Origin: Roseitranquillus sediminis
GTDB taxonomy: Bacteria > Pseudomonadota > Alphaproteobacteria > Rhodobacterales > Rhodobacteraceae
NCBI RefSeq assembly: GCF_016918935.1
Contig: NZ_JAFFOB010000005.1
Span: forward strand, 62,001 to 126,000
Direction: 5' to 3'
DNA: 64,000 nt
In this document: positions 46,193 to 54,965 of the stretch, in pieces
Layout of the letters: each line of letters begins with the position of its first letter
Position numbering within the stretch: the first letter of the stretch is position 1
The notes under the pieces: model-generated
The model's input: only the letters and a program-made list of their open reading frames with translations
Databases searched by the model: none
Told to the model about the DNA's origin: nothing
Position numbers and translations under genes: made by a program

Positions 46193-47025
46193 CCAAGCCC
46201 TGCATCATCTGCGTCGCGATCACCGGCTCCGTCCCGACGAAGGAAAGCAATCCCGCCCTTCCCGTCACGGTCGAGGAGCAGATCGAGTCGGTCCACGAAT
46301 CCTTCGAGGCGGGCGCGACCATAGCGCACTGTCATGTGCGCGACGACGAGGGAAAGCCTACCAGCGATCCGGAGCGCTTCGCGCGCCTCAAGGAGGGGAT
46401 CGAGACCCACTGCCCGGGAATGATCATCCAGTTCTCGACCGGCGGCCGCTCGGGCGCGGGGCGCGAGCGCGGCGGGATGCTGCAGCTTCGCCCCGACATG
46501 GCCTCGCTCGCGGTCGGGTCCAACAACTTTCCGACAAGGGTCTACGAGAACCCGCCCAACCTGATCGACTGGCTCGCCGCAGAGATGATCGCGCACGACG
46601 TGAAGCCCGAGATCGAGGCCTTCGACCTCTCCCACATCGTGCAGGCGACGCGGATGCAGGCGGACGGGCGGCTCAAGGGACCGCTCTACGTCCAGTTCGT
46701 GATGGGCGTGAAGAACGCGATGCCGGCGGACAAGTCGATCTTCGACTTCTACATCGAGACGCTGAAGCGCCTCGCCCCCGACGCGGCGTGGTGCGCGGCG
46801 GGCATCGGCGCATCCCAGCTCGTCCTCAACGAGTGGTGCGTCGAGGCGGGCGGCCACGCCCGCACCGGGTTCGAGGACAACGTTCGGCTGGACCGCGAGA
46901 CGCTGGCGCCGTCGAACGCCGCGCTGGTGCGCCGCGCCGTCGACGTCTGCGAAAAGCACGGCCGGCCGGTGGCAGACTGGCGCCAGGCGCGCGAGATCCT
47001 CGGTTTGCGCCAGCCGGCCGCCTGA
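46189..47025 (+). CDS. Beta-keto acid cleavage enzyme (BKACE / DUF849)
   Basis: A 278-residue zinc TIM-barrel enzyme of the BKACE family, which includes 3-keto-5-aminohexanoate cleavage enzyme. The zinc His-x-His is in TIAHCHVRDDEGKPTSD, followed by FSTGGRSGAG (the GGRS-type loop) and a late IGASQLVLNEW segment. BKACEs turn a beta-keto acid plus acetyl-CoA into acetoacetate and a new acyl-CoA. Next to pcaB and pcaGH the likely substrate is beta-ketoadipate, giving succinyl-CoA and acetoacetate. It is coupled to both neighbours. Confidence 0.88.
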   Translation: MTKPCIICVAITGSVPTKESNPALPVTVEEQIESVHESFEAGATIAHCHVRDDEGKPTSDPERFARLKEGIETHCPGMIIQFSTGGRSGAGRERGGMLQLRPDMASLAVGSNNFPTRVYENPPNLIDWLAAEMIAHDVKPEIEAFDLSHIVQATRMQADGRLKGPLYVQFVMGVKNAMPADKSIFDFYIETLKRLAPDAAWCAAGIGASQLVLNEWCVEAGGHARTGFEDNVRLDRETLAPSNAALVRRAVDVCEKHGRPVADWRQAREILGLRQPAA

Positions 47026-48362
47026 TGCCGGCGAGCCCCGCCGACAGCGCGATCTACCGCGAGCTGATGGGCGATGCGGAGGTCGCGCGGCTCCTCTCCG
47101 ACACCGCCGAGGTGCGGGCGATGCTGCTGGTCGAGGGGGCGCTGGCCCGCGCGCAGGGGGCGCTGGGCCTGATCCCCGAGACCGCCGCCCGCGCGATCCA
47201 CCGCGCCAGCATGGAGCTGCAGATCGATCCGGGAGGCCTCGCCGCAGGTGCCGGGCAAAGCGGCGTCCCGGTGCCTGCGCTCGTAAACGCCTTTCGCAGC
47301 GCGATGCAGGCGCCCGACCATGCGCAGTTCCTCCACTGGGGCGCGACTTCGCAGGACATCGTGGACACCGGCCTTGCGCTGCGCCTGCGGCAGATCCTGC
47401 TGATCCTCGAGGCGCGGCTGCGCGATCTCGCGCGGACGCTGGGCGATCTGGCCGAGCGCCATGCCGAGACGCCGATGCCCGGCCGGACCTACGGCCAGCT
47501 TGCGACGCCTACCGCGTTCGGCGCGGTCGTGGCGGGATGGGGGGCGCCTCACCTGCGCCACCTCGAGCGACTGGCTGAGCTGCGCCCGCGCGTCCTCAGG
47601 GTCAGCCTCGCCGGCGCGGCGGGCACCCTCTCGGCGATGGGGGAGGACGGGCCTCGCGTGCGGGCCGCGCTGGCCGAGGCACTCGATCTCGCCGATCCTG
47701 GCGCGTCGTGGCATGCCGAGCGGGACGGCCCGGCGGAGCTTGCGGCATGGCTGACGCTGGTGACGGGCAGCCTCGGCAAGATGGGCGCAGATCTCGTGCT
47801 GCTCACGCAGTCGGAGGTCGCCGAGGTGCGGCTCGGCGCGGCCGGCGGCTCGTCGACGATGCCGCAGAAGGCGAACCCCGTCCTGCCATCGCTCCTCGTG
47901 GCGCTCGCCCGGCAGGTTGCGACGCTCGATGGCGCGATGCAGGAGGCAATGGTGCACACGCATCAGCGCGACGGGGCGGCGTGGTTCATCGAGTGGATGA
48001 GCCTGCCGCAGATGTGCCTGCTGACCGGCCGGGCCACCGCTGCGGCGCTGGAGGTGGCGCAGGGGCTGGAGGCGGACGAGGCAGCCATGGCGCATCACCT
48101 TGAGAAGGGTGGCGGCGCGATCCACGCTGAGGCGCTGAGCTTCGTCCTCGCCCGCCAGATGCCCCGCCAGGAGGCGCAGGGGGCGGTCAAGGCGCTCTGC
48201 GCCCAAACGGCGCGGTCGGGGCGTCACCTTCTCGATCTCGCCCGCGAGGCTTACCCGGACTCGGACCTGGACGTCGTGCGGCAGCCGGCGCGGGCACTCG
48301 GCACGGCACCTGCCGAGGCACGCCGCTTCGCGGCCGCCGCGCGGGCACTGCCCTCCGGCTGA
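47025..48362 (+). CDS. pcaB: 3-carboxy-cis,cis-muconate cycloisomerase
   Basis: A 445-residue member of the fumarase/argininosuccinate lyase superfamily, with the signature GSSTMPQKANPVLPSLLVAL, an early HWGATSQDIVDTGLA and a YGQLATPTAFG region. It lactonises carboxymuconate to gamma-carboxymuconolactone. The next enzyme, PcaC decarboxylase, is not in the cluster. The ATG overlaps the BKACE stop by 1 base. It converges with glpK, 4 bases away. Confidence 0.92.
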   Translation: MPASPADSAIYRELMGDAEVARLLSDTAEVRAMLLVEGALARAQGALGLIPETAARAIHRASMELQIDPGGLAAGAGQSGVPVPALVNAFRSAMQAPDHAQFLHWGATSQDIVDTGLALRLRQILLILEARLRDLARTLGDLAERHAETPMPGRTYGQLATPTAFGAVVAGWGAPHLRHLERLAELRPRVLRVSLAGAAGTLSAMGEDGPRVRAALAEALDLADPGASWHAERDGPAELAAWLTLVTGSLGKMGADLVLLTQSEVAEVRLGAAGGSSTMPQKANPVLPSLLVALARQVATLDGAMQEAMVHTHQRDGAAWFIEWMSLPQMCLLTGRATAAALEVAQGLEADEAAMAHHLEKGGGAIHAEALSFVLARQMPRQEAQGAVKALCAQTARSGRHLLDLAREAYPDSDLDVVRQPARALGTAPAEARRFAAAARALPSG

Positions 48363-48366
48363 GGCG

Positions 48367-49860
48367 TCAGGCGCTCATCGTCGCCTGCACGGCCGACTTC
48401 CAGGCGGCGTAGCGTGCGTCCCGCAGCGCCTCGTCCATCTGCGGCTCGAACCGCCGCTCCAGTCGCCAGCTCTCGGCGAAGCCCTCCTGCCCCGGATAAA
48501 GGCCCGCGCGCATCCCCGCCAGCCACGCCGCGCCCAGCGCCGTCGTCTCGCGCACCTCGGGCCGGTCGACCGGCGCACCGATGATGTCGGCGAGGTGCTG
48601 GAGCGTCCAGTCCGAGGCGGTCATCCCGCCGTCCACCCGCAAGACGTCGCCCGCATCGCCCATCTCCGATGGCCAGTCGGCGCGCATCGCCTCGAGCAGG
48701 TCGCGCGTCTGGTAGCCCACGCTCTGCAATGCTGCGCGGGCGAACTCGGCGGGGCCAGAACTGCGCGTCAGGCCGAAGATCGCGCCCCGGCACTCCGGCC
48801 GCCAGTATGGCGCGCCGAGGCCGACGAAGGCCGGGACCAAGATCACGTTCTGGCCCTCGTCGGCGGCTTCGGCCAGGGCCTGCGTCTCGCCCGCCTCGCG
48901 GATGATCTTCAGCCCGTCGCGCAGCCACTGGACCACCGCGCCGGCGATGAAAATCGACCCCTCGAGCGCGTAGGTGACCTTGCCGTCGAATTGATAGGCG
49001 ATGGTACCCAGCAGGCGGTTCTGGCTTTCGACCAGCCGCTCGCCGGTGTTGAGGAGCGCGAAGCAGCCGGTGCCATAGGTCGACTTGAACATGCCGGGGC
49101 GGAAGCACGCCTGCCCCATCGTCGCCGCCTGCTGGTCGCCCGCCACGCCGAGGATCGGGATCTCGCGCCCGAAGAGGTCCGGCCGCGTGGTGCCAAACTC
49201 GGCGGCGCAGTCCCTGACCTCGGGCAGCATGGAAAGCGGAACGCCGAGCAACTCACAAACCTCGCGGCTCCAGCGCCCCTCGCGGATGTTGTACATGAGC
49301 GTCCGGCAGGCGTTGGTCGCGTCCGTGACGTGGCTGCGGCCGCCTGTCAGCTTCCAGATGAGCCAGGTGTCGACCGTGCCGAAGAGAAGCTCGCCGCGCT
49401 CCGCCCGCTGGCGCGCGCCCTCGACGTTGTCGAGGATCCACTTGACCTTGGTGCCGGAGAAATAGGGGTCGAGGATCAGGCCCGTCTTCCGCGTCACCAG
49501 CGGCTCGTGCCCCGCCTCGCGCAGGTCGCTGCAGATGTCGGCAGTGCGCCGGTCCTGCCAGACGATGGCGTTGTGGACCGGTTCGCCTGTTTCGCGGTCC
49601 CATACAACCACCGTCTCGCGCTGGTTGGTGATGCCGATCGCGGCGATGTCGTGGGGCCGGATGCCGGCCTTTTCAATGACTTGACGGCAGGTGCCGGCGG
49701 TCGTGGTCCAGAGGTCGCGCGGATCATGCTCTACCCACCCGCTGGCGGGATAATGCTGCGCGAACTCCTCCTGCGCGACCGCCGTCAGTTTCATCGTCTC
49801 GTCAAACAGGATGGCGCGGCTCGACGTCGTGCCTTGGTCGATGGCGAGAATATACGTCAT
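48367..49860 (-). CDS. glpK: Glycerol kinase
   Basis: A 497-residue FGGY-family kinase that phosphorylates glycerol at sn-3. Motifs: N-terminal [28 protein letters not shown], the catalytic-region [16 protein letters not shown], and the C-terminal [20 protein letters not shown]. Glycerol uptake and glycerol-3-phosphate dehydrogenase genes are not in the window, so it stands alone. Glycerol-3-phosphate could feed phospholipid synthesis; a cardiolipin synthase lies 1 kb upstream. Confidence 0.96.
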   Translation of the reverse strand: MTYILAIDQGTTSSRAILFDETMKLTAVAQEEFAQHYPASGWVEHDPRDLWTTTAGTCRQVIEKAGIRPHDIAAIGITNQRETVVVWDRETGEPVHNAIVWQDRRTADICSDLREAGHEPLVTRKTGLILDPYFSGTKVKWILDNVEGARQRAERGELLFGTVDTWLIWKLTGGRSHVTDATNACRTLMYNIREGRWSREVCELLGVPLSMLPEVRDCAAEFGTTRPDLFGREIPILGVAGDQQAATMGQACFRPGMFKSTYGTGCFALLNTGERLVESQNRLLGTIAYQFDGKVTYALEGSIFIAGAVVQWLRDGLKIIREAGETQALAEAADEGQNVILVPAFVGLGAPYWRPECRGAIFGLTRSSGPAEFARAALQSVGYQTRDLLEAMRADWPSEMGDAGDVLRVDGGMTASDWTLQHLADIIGAPVDRPEVRETTALGAAWLAGMRAGLYPGQEGFAESWRLERRFEPQMDEALRDARYAAWKSAVQATMSA

Positions 49861-49934
49861 GCGGCTCTCCCCGGCTAGTTGCGGGGAGAGCCTATCCGCA
49901 AGCCGTCCTCAAGGGGAAGGCCGGCCCGACCGCC

Positions 49935-49997
49935 TCAGCGGCGCCTGAACCTCTGAAAGAGCTTCCAGATCGCCGCGTACTTCAAGAGCTTGCGCAT
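49935..49997 (-). CDS. Putative 20-residue basic microprotein
   Basis: A tiny frame, MRKLLKYAAIWKLFQRFRRR, with a strong ribosome binding site (AAGGAGGG) 5 bases before the ATG. It is basic and amphipathic, with five Arg and three Lys, so it may bind membrane or nucleic acid. It fills the gap between glpK and the EEP-family hydrolase, which read the same way, so it is probably part of the same transcript. Similar short basic frames occur in other Rhodobacteraceae as far as I recall; comparison is needed. Confidence 0.5.
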   Translation of the reverse strand: MRKLLKYAAIWKLFQRFRRR

Positions 49998-50015
49998 CGC
50001 ACCCTCCTTCGCTTC

Positions 50016-50750
50016 TCACAAGGCAACGCTTTCCGCGCCCGAAAGTTCGGAAGGCTCTTCGGCGAGGTCAAGGTCCGCCCAGACCGGCAGGTGATCGGAG
50101 GCAACGCGCGCGTCGATGCCGCGCTCGACGCCCGCCTCGATCAGCCGGACGCCCGGGCCGAGGGCGAAGCGGTCGAGGCAGGCGACCGGGCGCGCCGCGT
50201 GAAAGCTGCGGCCGGGACTGACCACCTCGAAGCTTGGCGGCAGGCCCTCGATCCCGCGACTTCCCGACCATTCGTTGAAGTCGCCCAGAATGACGGTCCG
50301 CTCCTGCGCCGCCTCGTCGAATTCCTCCATGATCTGGGCGAACTGCAGCCTGCGGCAACCGCGCCGCAGGCCCAGATGGACGCCCACCACCGTCAGTACA
50401 CCGCGCGGGGTGCCGATGCGGGCGAACACTGCGCCGCGCGGCTCGATGCCGGGCAGCTCGATGTGGCCGACGTCCCTCACGTCGAGGTTCTTGCGCACGA
50501 GCAGCGCGTTGCCGTGCCACCCAAGGCTGACGGGACTGCGGGAGACGGGCACCACCTCGAGGTCCGTCTCCCGCGCGATCAACTCGCGCTCGAGCGCGGC
50601 CGGACGCGGTCCGAGGCGCTTGTCGACCTCCTGCAGGGCCACCACGTCGGCGCCCAGCGCGGCGATGACCTTGACCGAGCGGTTCGGATCGCGCCGCCAG
50701 TCGAGACCGACGGCCTTGCGGATGTTGTAGCTGGCCAGCCTCAGCGTCAC
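50016..50750 (-). CDS. Endonuclease/exonuclease/phosphatase (EEP) family protein
   Basis: A 244-residue EEP-fold metal-dependent hydrolase. Hallmarks in order: LASYNIRKAVG (Asn), ALQEVDKRLGPR (metal Glu), TVVGVHLGLRRGC (His), TVILGDFNEWSGSRG (Asp/Asn) and ARVASDHLPVWADL (Asp-His). Relatives cleave DNA, RNA or phospholipids. It lies next to cardiolipin synthase on the same strand, as in other alphaproteobacteria, which hints at phospholipid work. A GTG start at 50750 with AGGAG 7 bases upstream is chosen; GTG at 50771 is possible. Confidence 0.85.
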   Translation of the reverse strand: MTLRLASYNIRKAVGLDWRRDPNRSVKVIAALGADVVALQEVDKRLGPRPAALERELIARETDLEVVPVSRSPVSLGWHGNALLVRKNLDVRDVGHIELPGIEPRGAVFARIGTPRGVLTVVGVHLGLRRGCRRLQFAQIMEEFDEAAQERTVILGDFNEWSGSRGIEGLPPSFEVVSPGRSFHAARPVACLDRFALGPGVRLIEAGVERGIDARVASDHLPVWADLDLAEEPSELSGAESVAL

Positions 50751-50813
50751 GCCGCCTCTCCTCTTGCGCACGAGGAGAAAAATGCCGCACCCCGCCGGCT
50801 CGTTCCACCCGAA

Positions 50814-52205
50814 CTATAGCAGCGGCGCCAGCAGACGGGCCGCTGGCGCGCCGATGCGCAGCCAGAGCGCCTGCTGGTGCAGGCCCTTGTCGAGCCGCAC
50901 CGACTTCTCGAAATCTGCCGCGAGCATCGCCTCGACCTCGGCGGCGGCGCGGCGATCCTCTATGATGACGGTCTGCTCGAAATTGAGCAGCCCCGAGCGG
51001 ATGTCGAGGTTAATCGTGCCCACCGACGTCACGTCGTTGTCGACCAGCACGACCTTCTGGTGCATGAACCCTGCCTGATAGCGCCAGATCTCGCCGCCCG
51101 AGGTCGCGATCTCGTCGAAATAGGCGTAGGCCGCAAGCCAGGGGAGGTAGTGGTCCGCGATGTCGGGGACGAGGATTCGAACCTCGACCCCGCGAAGCGC
51201 GGCGAGCTTCAGCGCCGAGAGCACGTCGAAGTCCGGCACGAAATAGGGCGTGGCGATCCAGAGCCGCTTTTTCGCGAGAGCTGCCATCGCGCCGAAGTAG
51301 AGGTTACCGGTCTCGAGCACGTCGGTGGGCGCGGGCGACATCACCAGCCCCCGCATGTCGGCCGGATGATCCGGTGCGTCCCAGACGAGACGATCGCCGA
51401 TCCGCTCACCCGAGGACCAGAACCAGTCGGCCACGAAGTCGCCCTGCAACTGGGACACGCTCGGCCCGCTGACCTGCACGTGGGTGTCGCGCCAGTCGCC
51501 AAGCTTGCGGTCCCGTCCAAGGTGCTCGACGCCGATGTTGAGCCCGCCGGTGAAGGCGATCACGCCGTCGCGCAGCACCAGCTTCCGGTGGTTCCGGTAG
51601 TTGAGCTGTAGCCGCCCGAGAAGCCGCTTCGGACCCTGCATCGGATTGAGGTGAACGCCGCCCTCACGCAGCTCGTTCAGGAAGCGCCGCGGCAGCCCGA
51701 GGCCGACGATCGAGTTGTGGAGCAGGTAGACCTCGATGCCGTCGCGCGCCTTGGCGATGAGCGCGTCCTTCAGGCGCTGACCGATCTCGTCGTTGCGGAT
51801 GATGTAGAACTGGACGAGCAGGTAGTCCTGCGCTGCGTCTATGGCGCCGAAGATGGCATCGTAGGTCTCCCGCCCGTCGATCAGGAGCTCGACGTGGTTG
51901 CCCTGTCGCGCCGAGGTCTGCGATAGGCGCTCGAACACCGCGAGCCGTCCTTGGCTCGCCGCGTCGGCTTTATCCTTGCGACCGGCGGATGCCTCGGAGA
52001 CGCGCCGCTCGCGGACGTAGCGCACGTGGTCGACGTTGCCGAACACGAAGTAGACCGGGATCGCGAGCACGGGCAACGCGAAGATGAACACCACCCAGCC
52101 GACCGCGCCCTGCGGTGTGCGCGCGGTGCGAATTGCGCGAAGCGCCACCAGAGCCGAGGCGATGGCCAGCAGAAGCGTCGCCGCCGATACCGAAAAACCC
52201 CACAT
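50814..52205 (-). CDS. cls: Cardiolipin synthase
   Basis: A 463-residue phospholipase D-superfamily enzyme with two N-terminal membrane helices (about residues 3-22 and 33-55) and two HKD motifs, NYRNHRKLVLRDG and GFMHQKVVLVDND. It joins two phosphatidylglycerols into cardiolipin and glycerol. The start at MWGFSVSA has AGGAGG 8 bases upstream. It probably forms an operon with the EEP protein, about 60 bases downstream. Confidence 0.92.
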   Translation of the reverse strand: MWGFSVSAATLLLAIASALVALRAIRTARTPQGAVGWVVFIFALPVLAIPVYFVFGNVDHVRYVRERRVSEASAGRKDKADAASQGRLAVFERLSQTSARQGNHVELLIDGRETYDAIFGAIDAAQDYLLVQFYIIRNDEIGQRLKDALIAKARDGIEVYLLHNSIVGLGLPRRFLNELREGGVHLNPMQGPKRLLGRLQLNYRNHRKLVLRDGVIAFTGGLNIGVEHLGRDRKLGDWRDTHVQVSGPSVSQLQGDFVADWFWSSGERIGDRLVWDAPDHPADMRGLVMSPAPTDVLETGNLYFGAMAALAKKRLWIATPYFVPDFDVLSALKLAALRGVEVRILVPDIADHYLPWLAAYAYFDEIATSGGEIWRYQAGFMHQKVVLVDNDVTSVGTINLDIRSGLLNFEQTVIIEDRRAAAEVEAMLAADFEKSVRLDKGLHQQALWLRIGAPAARLLAPLL

Positions 52206-52272
52206 CCGTCCGGCCTCCTGCACGCGCCGCCTGACTTCCACGCTCCATGGGTGACTGCAACCCAGGCCCGCG

Positions 52273-52557
52273 CTAGCGCCGGATCTTGAAGCCTTCTGGC
52301 CACGGATCAGGCTCAGCCCGCTCGACCTGCACCGCTGACACCGACGCGAGCGGCGGGCCCCGGCGCAGCGTCGCGATCATCCGGTCGACCTGCCCGGCCT
52401 CGCCGGCAATGAGGGCCGCGACCGAACCGTCGGCCTCGTTCCTCACCCAGCCCGAAAGCCCGGCCTCCTCCGCCTCCTGGCGGACCCACGCGCGGAACGA
52501 AACGCCCTGCACCCGCCCCTCGACCCGTGCCCTCACTGCCTTCGAGGATGGTTCCAT
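52273..52557 (-). CDS. acyP: Acylphosphatase
   Basis: A 94-residue enzyme with the classic signature: catalytic Arg in VEGRVQGVSFRAWVRQEA and Asn in LSGWVRNEADGSVAAL. It hydrolyses carboxyl-phosphate bonds such as acetyl phosphate or acyl-enzyme intermediates in the cytoplasm. The chosen ATG (52557) gives the usual length; a longer frame upstream covers the control region of the DUF983 gene and is unlikely. Confidence 0.92.
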   Translation of the reverse strand: MEPSSKAVRARVEGRVQGVSFRAWVRQEAEEAGLSGWVRNEADGSVAALIAGEAGQVDRMIATLRRGPPLASVSAVQVERAEPDPWPEGFKIRR

Positions 52558-52726
52558 CTGAGCCTCCGTCTGCGCGACCTCGGGGATCAGCGAGCGGATC
52601 GGCGGCGGGTTCCGCGCGCCCCAGCGGTTACGCGACAACGCGCCGCAACCGCAACAGGCCGGCAGGGGTTCCTGTCGTCGCACCTTGCGTTATCTAGAGT
52701 GCGCTGAATGCCGATCGGAGGCAGGC

Positions 52727-53122
52727 GTGTTCGATGCAAGTGTAGAGGCCGAAGCCGGAGCCGAGAGGCCGGTCAAGCAGGCGATGTTGCGCGGCTGGCA
52801 TCGCCGATGCCCCCAATGCGGGACAGGTCCCATGCTGAAGGGCTACCTCAAGGTGCGCGACGACTGTCCGGTCTGCGGCGAGCCGCTGCACCACCACCGG
52901 GCAGACGACGGGCCTGCATACCTCACGATTCTGATCGTGGGGCACCTTATGGCGCCGGTCATCCTCTGGGCCTTCACCACTTTCCGGCCCGATCCAATGG
53001 TGCTCGCGACTGTCTTCACAATCGGATGCGTGGCGCTCTCGCTCTACCTGCTGCCGCGGCTCAAGGGGCTCATGGTTGGGCTGCAGTGGGCCAAGCGGAT
53101 GCACGGCTTCGGCTCCGCTTGA
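52727..53122 (+). CDS. DUF983 family membrane protein
   Basis: A 131-residue protein with the DUF983 pattern: a zinc-ribbon-like pair RRCPQCGTGPML and DDCPVCGEPL, an acidic/His stretch (HHHRADDGPAYL), then two hydrophobic segments (residues about 67-87 and 91-112). The family is common in alphaproteobacteria and its function is unknown. The start is GTG at 52727 with GGAGG 6 bases upstream. Its stop overlaps the TTG start of the Nudix gene. Confidence 0.85.
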   Translation: MFDASVEAEAGAERPVKQAMLRGWHRRCPQCGTGPMLKGYLKVRDDCPVCGEPLHHHRADDGPAYLTILIVGHLMAPVILWAFTTFRPDPMVLATVFTIGCVALSLYLLPRLKGLMVGLQWAKRMHGFGSA

Positions 53123-53814
53123 ACCGGGCCGTTGCCGTCCGCGACGCCGCCACCGTCATCCTGCTACGCGATCCCGAGGGCGACCCCAAGGTGCTGATGG
53201 GCAAGCGCGGCGCCAGAGCCGCGTTCATGCCCGACAAGTATGTCTTTCCCGGCGGTGCCGTCGATTCCGTCGACGCGCTCGTTCCCCTCGCCGAGCCGGT
53301 GGCGCCGGTCTGCGCCGCACGCCTTGAGGAGGCGTCCCGAGCGCCCGCGGCCGCCACGCTGGCCGCCGCCGCAATCCGCGAGCTCTGGGAGGAGACGGGA
53401 CAGATCCTCGGCGTGCGCGGCCGGTGGCCCTCGTCAGCCCCGCGCGGCTGGGAAGGCTTCGCCGCCACCGGGCACGTGCCGTCGCCCGCAGGCCTCGGCT
53501 TCGTGTTGCGCGCCGTAACCCCGGCCGGGCGGCCGCGGCGTTTCGACGCCCGCTTCTTCCTTGCGGACGCGCGCCGCCTGGCGACGGATCCCGATGACTT
53601 TTCGCTCGGCGCGGACGAGCTGAGCGATCTCGCGTGGATCCCCTTGTCGCAGGTGCGGGGGTTCGACCTGCCCTTCATCACGCAGGTCGCGCTGGCCGAG
53701 GTCATGCAGCGCCTGCCGGACCTCTCGCCGCCGCCGCGGGTGCCGTTCTTCCGCAACGATGACGAGGAGAACCTGATCGCCGTGCTCGGCGGGGAGAGCC
53801 CGCTGCCCGCCTGA
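53119..53814 (+). CDS. Nudix hydrolase
   Basis: A 231-residue Nudix-fold protein. The helix-loop-helix box is partly seen as AAIRELWEETGQILG (the REU-x-E-E-x-G-U part is intact), but the leading G-x5-E portion is degenerate. Metal-binding Glu residues are present, so activity is plausible; the substrate is unknown. The start is TTG at 53119, overlapping the DUF983 stop (TTGA), and it has no independent ribosome binding site. It converges with the aldo/keto reductase. Confidence 0.82.
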   Translation: MNRAVAVRDAATVILLRDPEGDPKVLMGKRGARAAFMPDKYVFPGGAVDSVDALVPLAEPVAPVCAARLEEASRAPAAATLAAAAIRELWEETGQILGVRGRWPSSAPRGWEGFAATGHVPSPAGLGFVLRAVTPAGRPRRFDARFFLADARRLATDPDDFSLGADELSDLAWIPLSQVRGFDLPFITQVALAEVMQRLPDLSPPPRVPFFRNDDEENLIAVLGGESPLPA

Positions 53815-53823
53815 TCGCCGCGG

Positions 53824-54864
53824 TCAGTACGGCATCGGATGGGCGCGGTGGACCGCCTCGAGATCCTCGCGCAGGCGCTCCGTCATCTCCACCTCACGGG
53901 ACGTCAGCGCGATCTCGAGCTGGTCGGGCGTCGTGGCTCCGACGATCGGGATCGTCGGCACCGGCCGTGACCGCACCCACGCCAGCGCCATCTGGCAGGG
54001 GTCGAGTCCGTGCCGCTCGGCCACGTCGAGGTAGGCCGCAACGGCGGAGAAGGCGCGGTCGGTCCGGCGACCACCGAGATCCGGCGTTCGGGACATCCGG
54101 CTGCCCTGCGGCACTCTGCCGCCCTGATATTTGCCCGAGAGAAGACCAGCAGCGAGCGGCGAGTAGGCGAGCAGCGTGATGTTCTCGTTATGGCATGTTT
54201 CGGCGAGATCGGTGTCGAAGTGCCGGCAGAGCAGGGAGTATTCGTTCTGCGTCGACACCGGGCGCGGCCCGCCCGTGCGCTCGGCCGAGGCGATCCACTG
54301 CATCAGGCCCCACGACGTCTCGTTGGAAAGGCCGAAGGCGCGTACCTTCCCGGTCTCGACGAGGGCACGCATCGTCTCGCTGACCTCGTCGATGTTCTGG
54401 ATGACGGCGGCGCCTTCCTGTCCCGTCGGATCGTAGCTCCAGTTCCTGCGGAAATGGTACGAGCCGCGGTTCGGCCAGTGGATCTGGTAGAGGTCGATCA
54501 CGTCGGTCCGGAGGCGCGCGAGCGAAGCGTCGACCGCCTCGCGCACCGCGGCCGCGTCGACGGCTTGTCCCGGCCGCACCGTCTGGCCGCGGCCGGTGAT
54601 CTTGGTCGCGATGACCACATCGTCGCGCCGCCCGCGGCGCTTCAGCCAGCTTCCGATGATCCGCTCGGTGTCGCCGACGGTCTCGGCCTTGACCGGGTTC
54701 GTCGGGTACATCTCGGCGGTGTCGATGAAGTTCACGCCGACCTCGATCGCGCGGTCGAGCTGGGCGTGTCCCTCGGCCTCGGTGTTCTGGCTGCCCCAGG
54801 TCATCGAGCCGAGGCAGATCTCCGACACCTCGATGCAGGTGCGGCCGAGCCGGGTCTTTCTCAT
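53824..54864 (-). CDS. Aldo/keto reductase (Tas-like)
   Basis: A 346-residue (alpha/beta)8 NADPH-dependent oxidoreductase. The catalytic tetrad is visible as Asp and Tyr in FIDTAEMYPTNP, Lys in VVIATKITGRG and His in YQIHWPNRGSY; the C-terminal IPIVGATTPDQLEIAL binds cofactor. Overall it resembles the E. coli Tas protein. The physiological substrate is unknown. It is divergent from the imuA-like gene; the two share a 101-base region with a LexA box. Confidence 0.9.
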   Translation of the reverse strand: MRKTRLGRTCIEVSEICLGSMTWGSQNTEAEGHAQLDRAIEVGVNFIDTAEMYPTNPVKAETVGDTERIIGSWLKRRGRRDDVVIATKITGRGQTVRPGQAVDAAAVREAVDASLARLRTDVIDLYQIHWPNRGSYHFRRNWSYDPTGQEGAAVIQNIDEVSETMRALVETGKVRAFGLSNETSWGLMQWIASAERTGGPRPVSTQNEYSLLCRHFDTDLAETCHNENITLLAYSPLAAGLLSGKYQGGRVPQGSRMSRTPDLGGRRTDRAFSAVAAYLDVAERHGLDPCQMALAWVRSRPVPTIPIVGATTPDQLEIALTSREVEMTERLREDLEAVHRAHPMPY

Positions 54865-54930
54865 GCGGTGCGTCCTTTCGTTCTCGGGCCGCACCCTCGT
54901 TTGGCGGTGGCCGATTGTCCATGCGCGGAC

Positions 54931-54958
54931 TTGAGAACGTTTGCGGAACATCTATCCT
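54931..54958 (+). promoter_or_regulatory. SOS promoter with LexA box (GAAC-N7-GAAC)
   Basis: A LexA box, GAAC-GTTTGCG-GAAC, lies at 54935-54949, the form known for alphaproteobacteria including Rhodobacter (GTTC-N7-GTTC on the other strand). It sits between a -35-like TTGAGA (54931-54936) and a -10-like TATCCT (54953-54958), spaced 16 bases. Transcription would start within a base or two of the ATG at 54966, so the imuA-like mRNA may be leaderless. Confidence 0.75.
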
Positions 54959-54965
54959 GTCGCTC

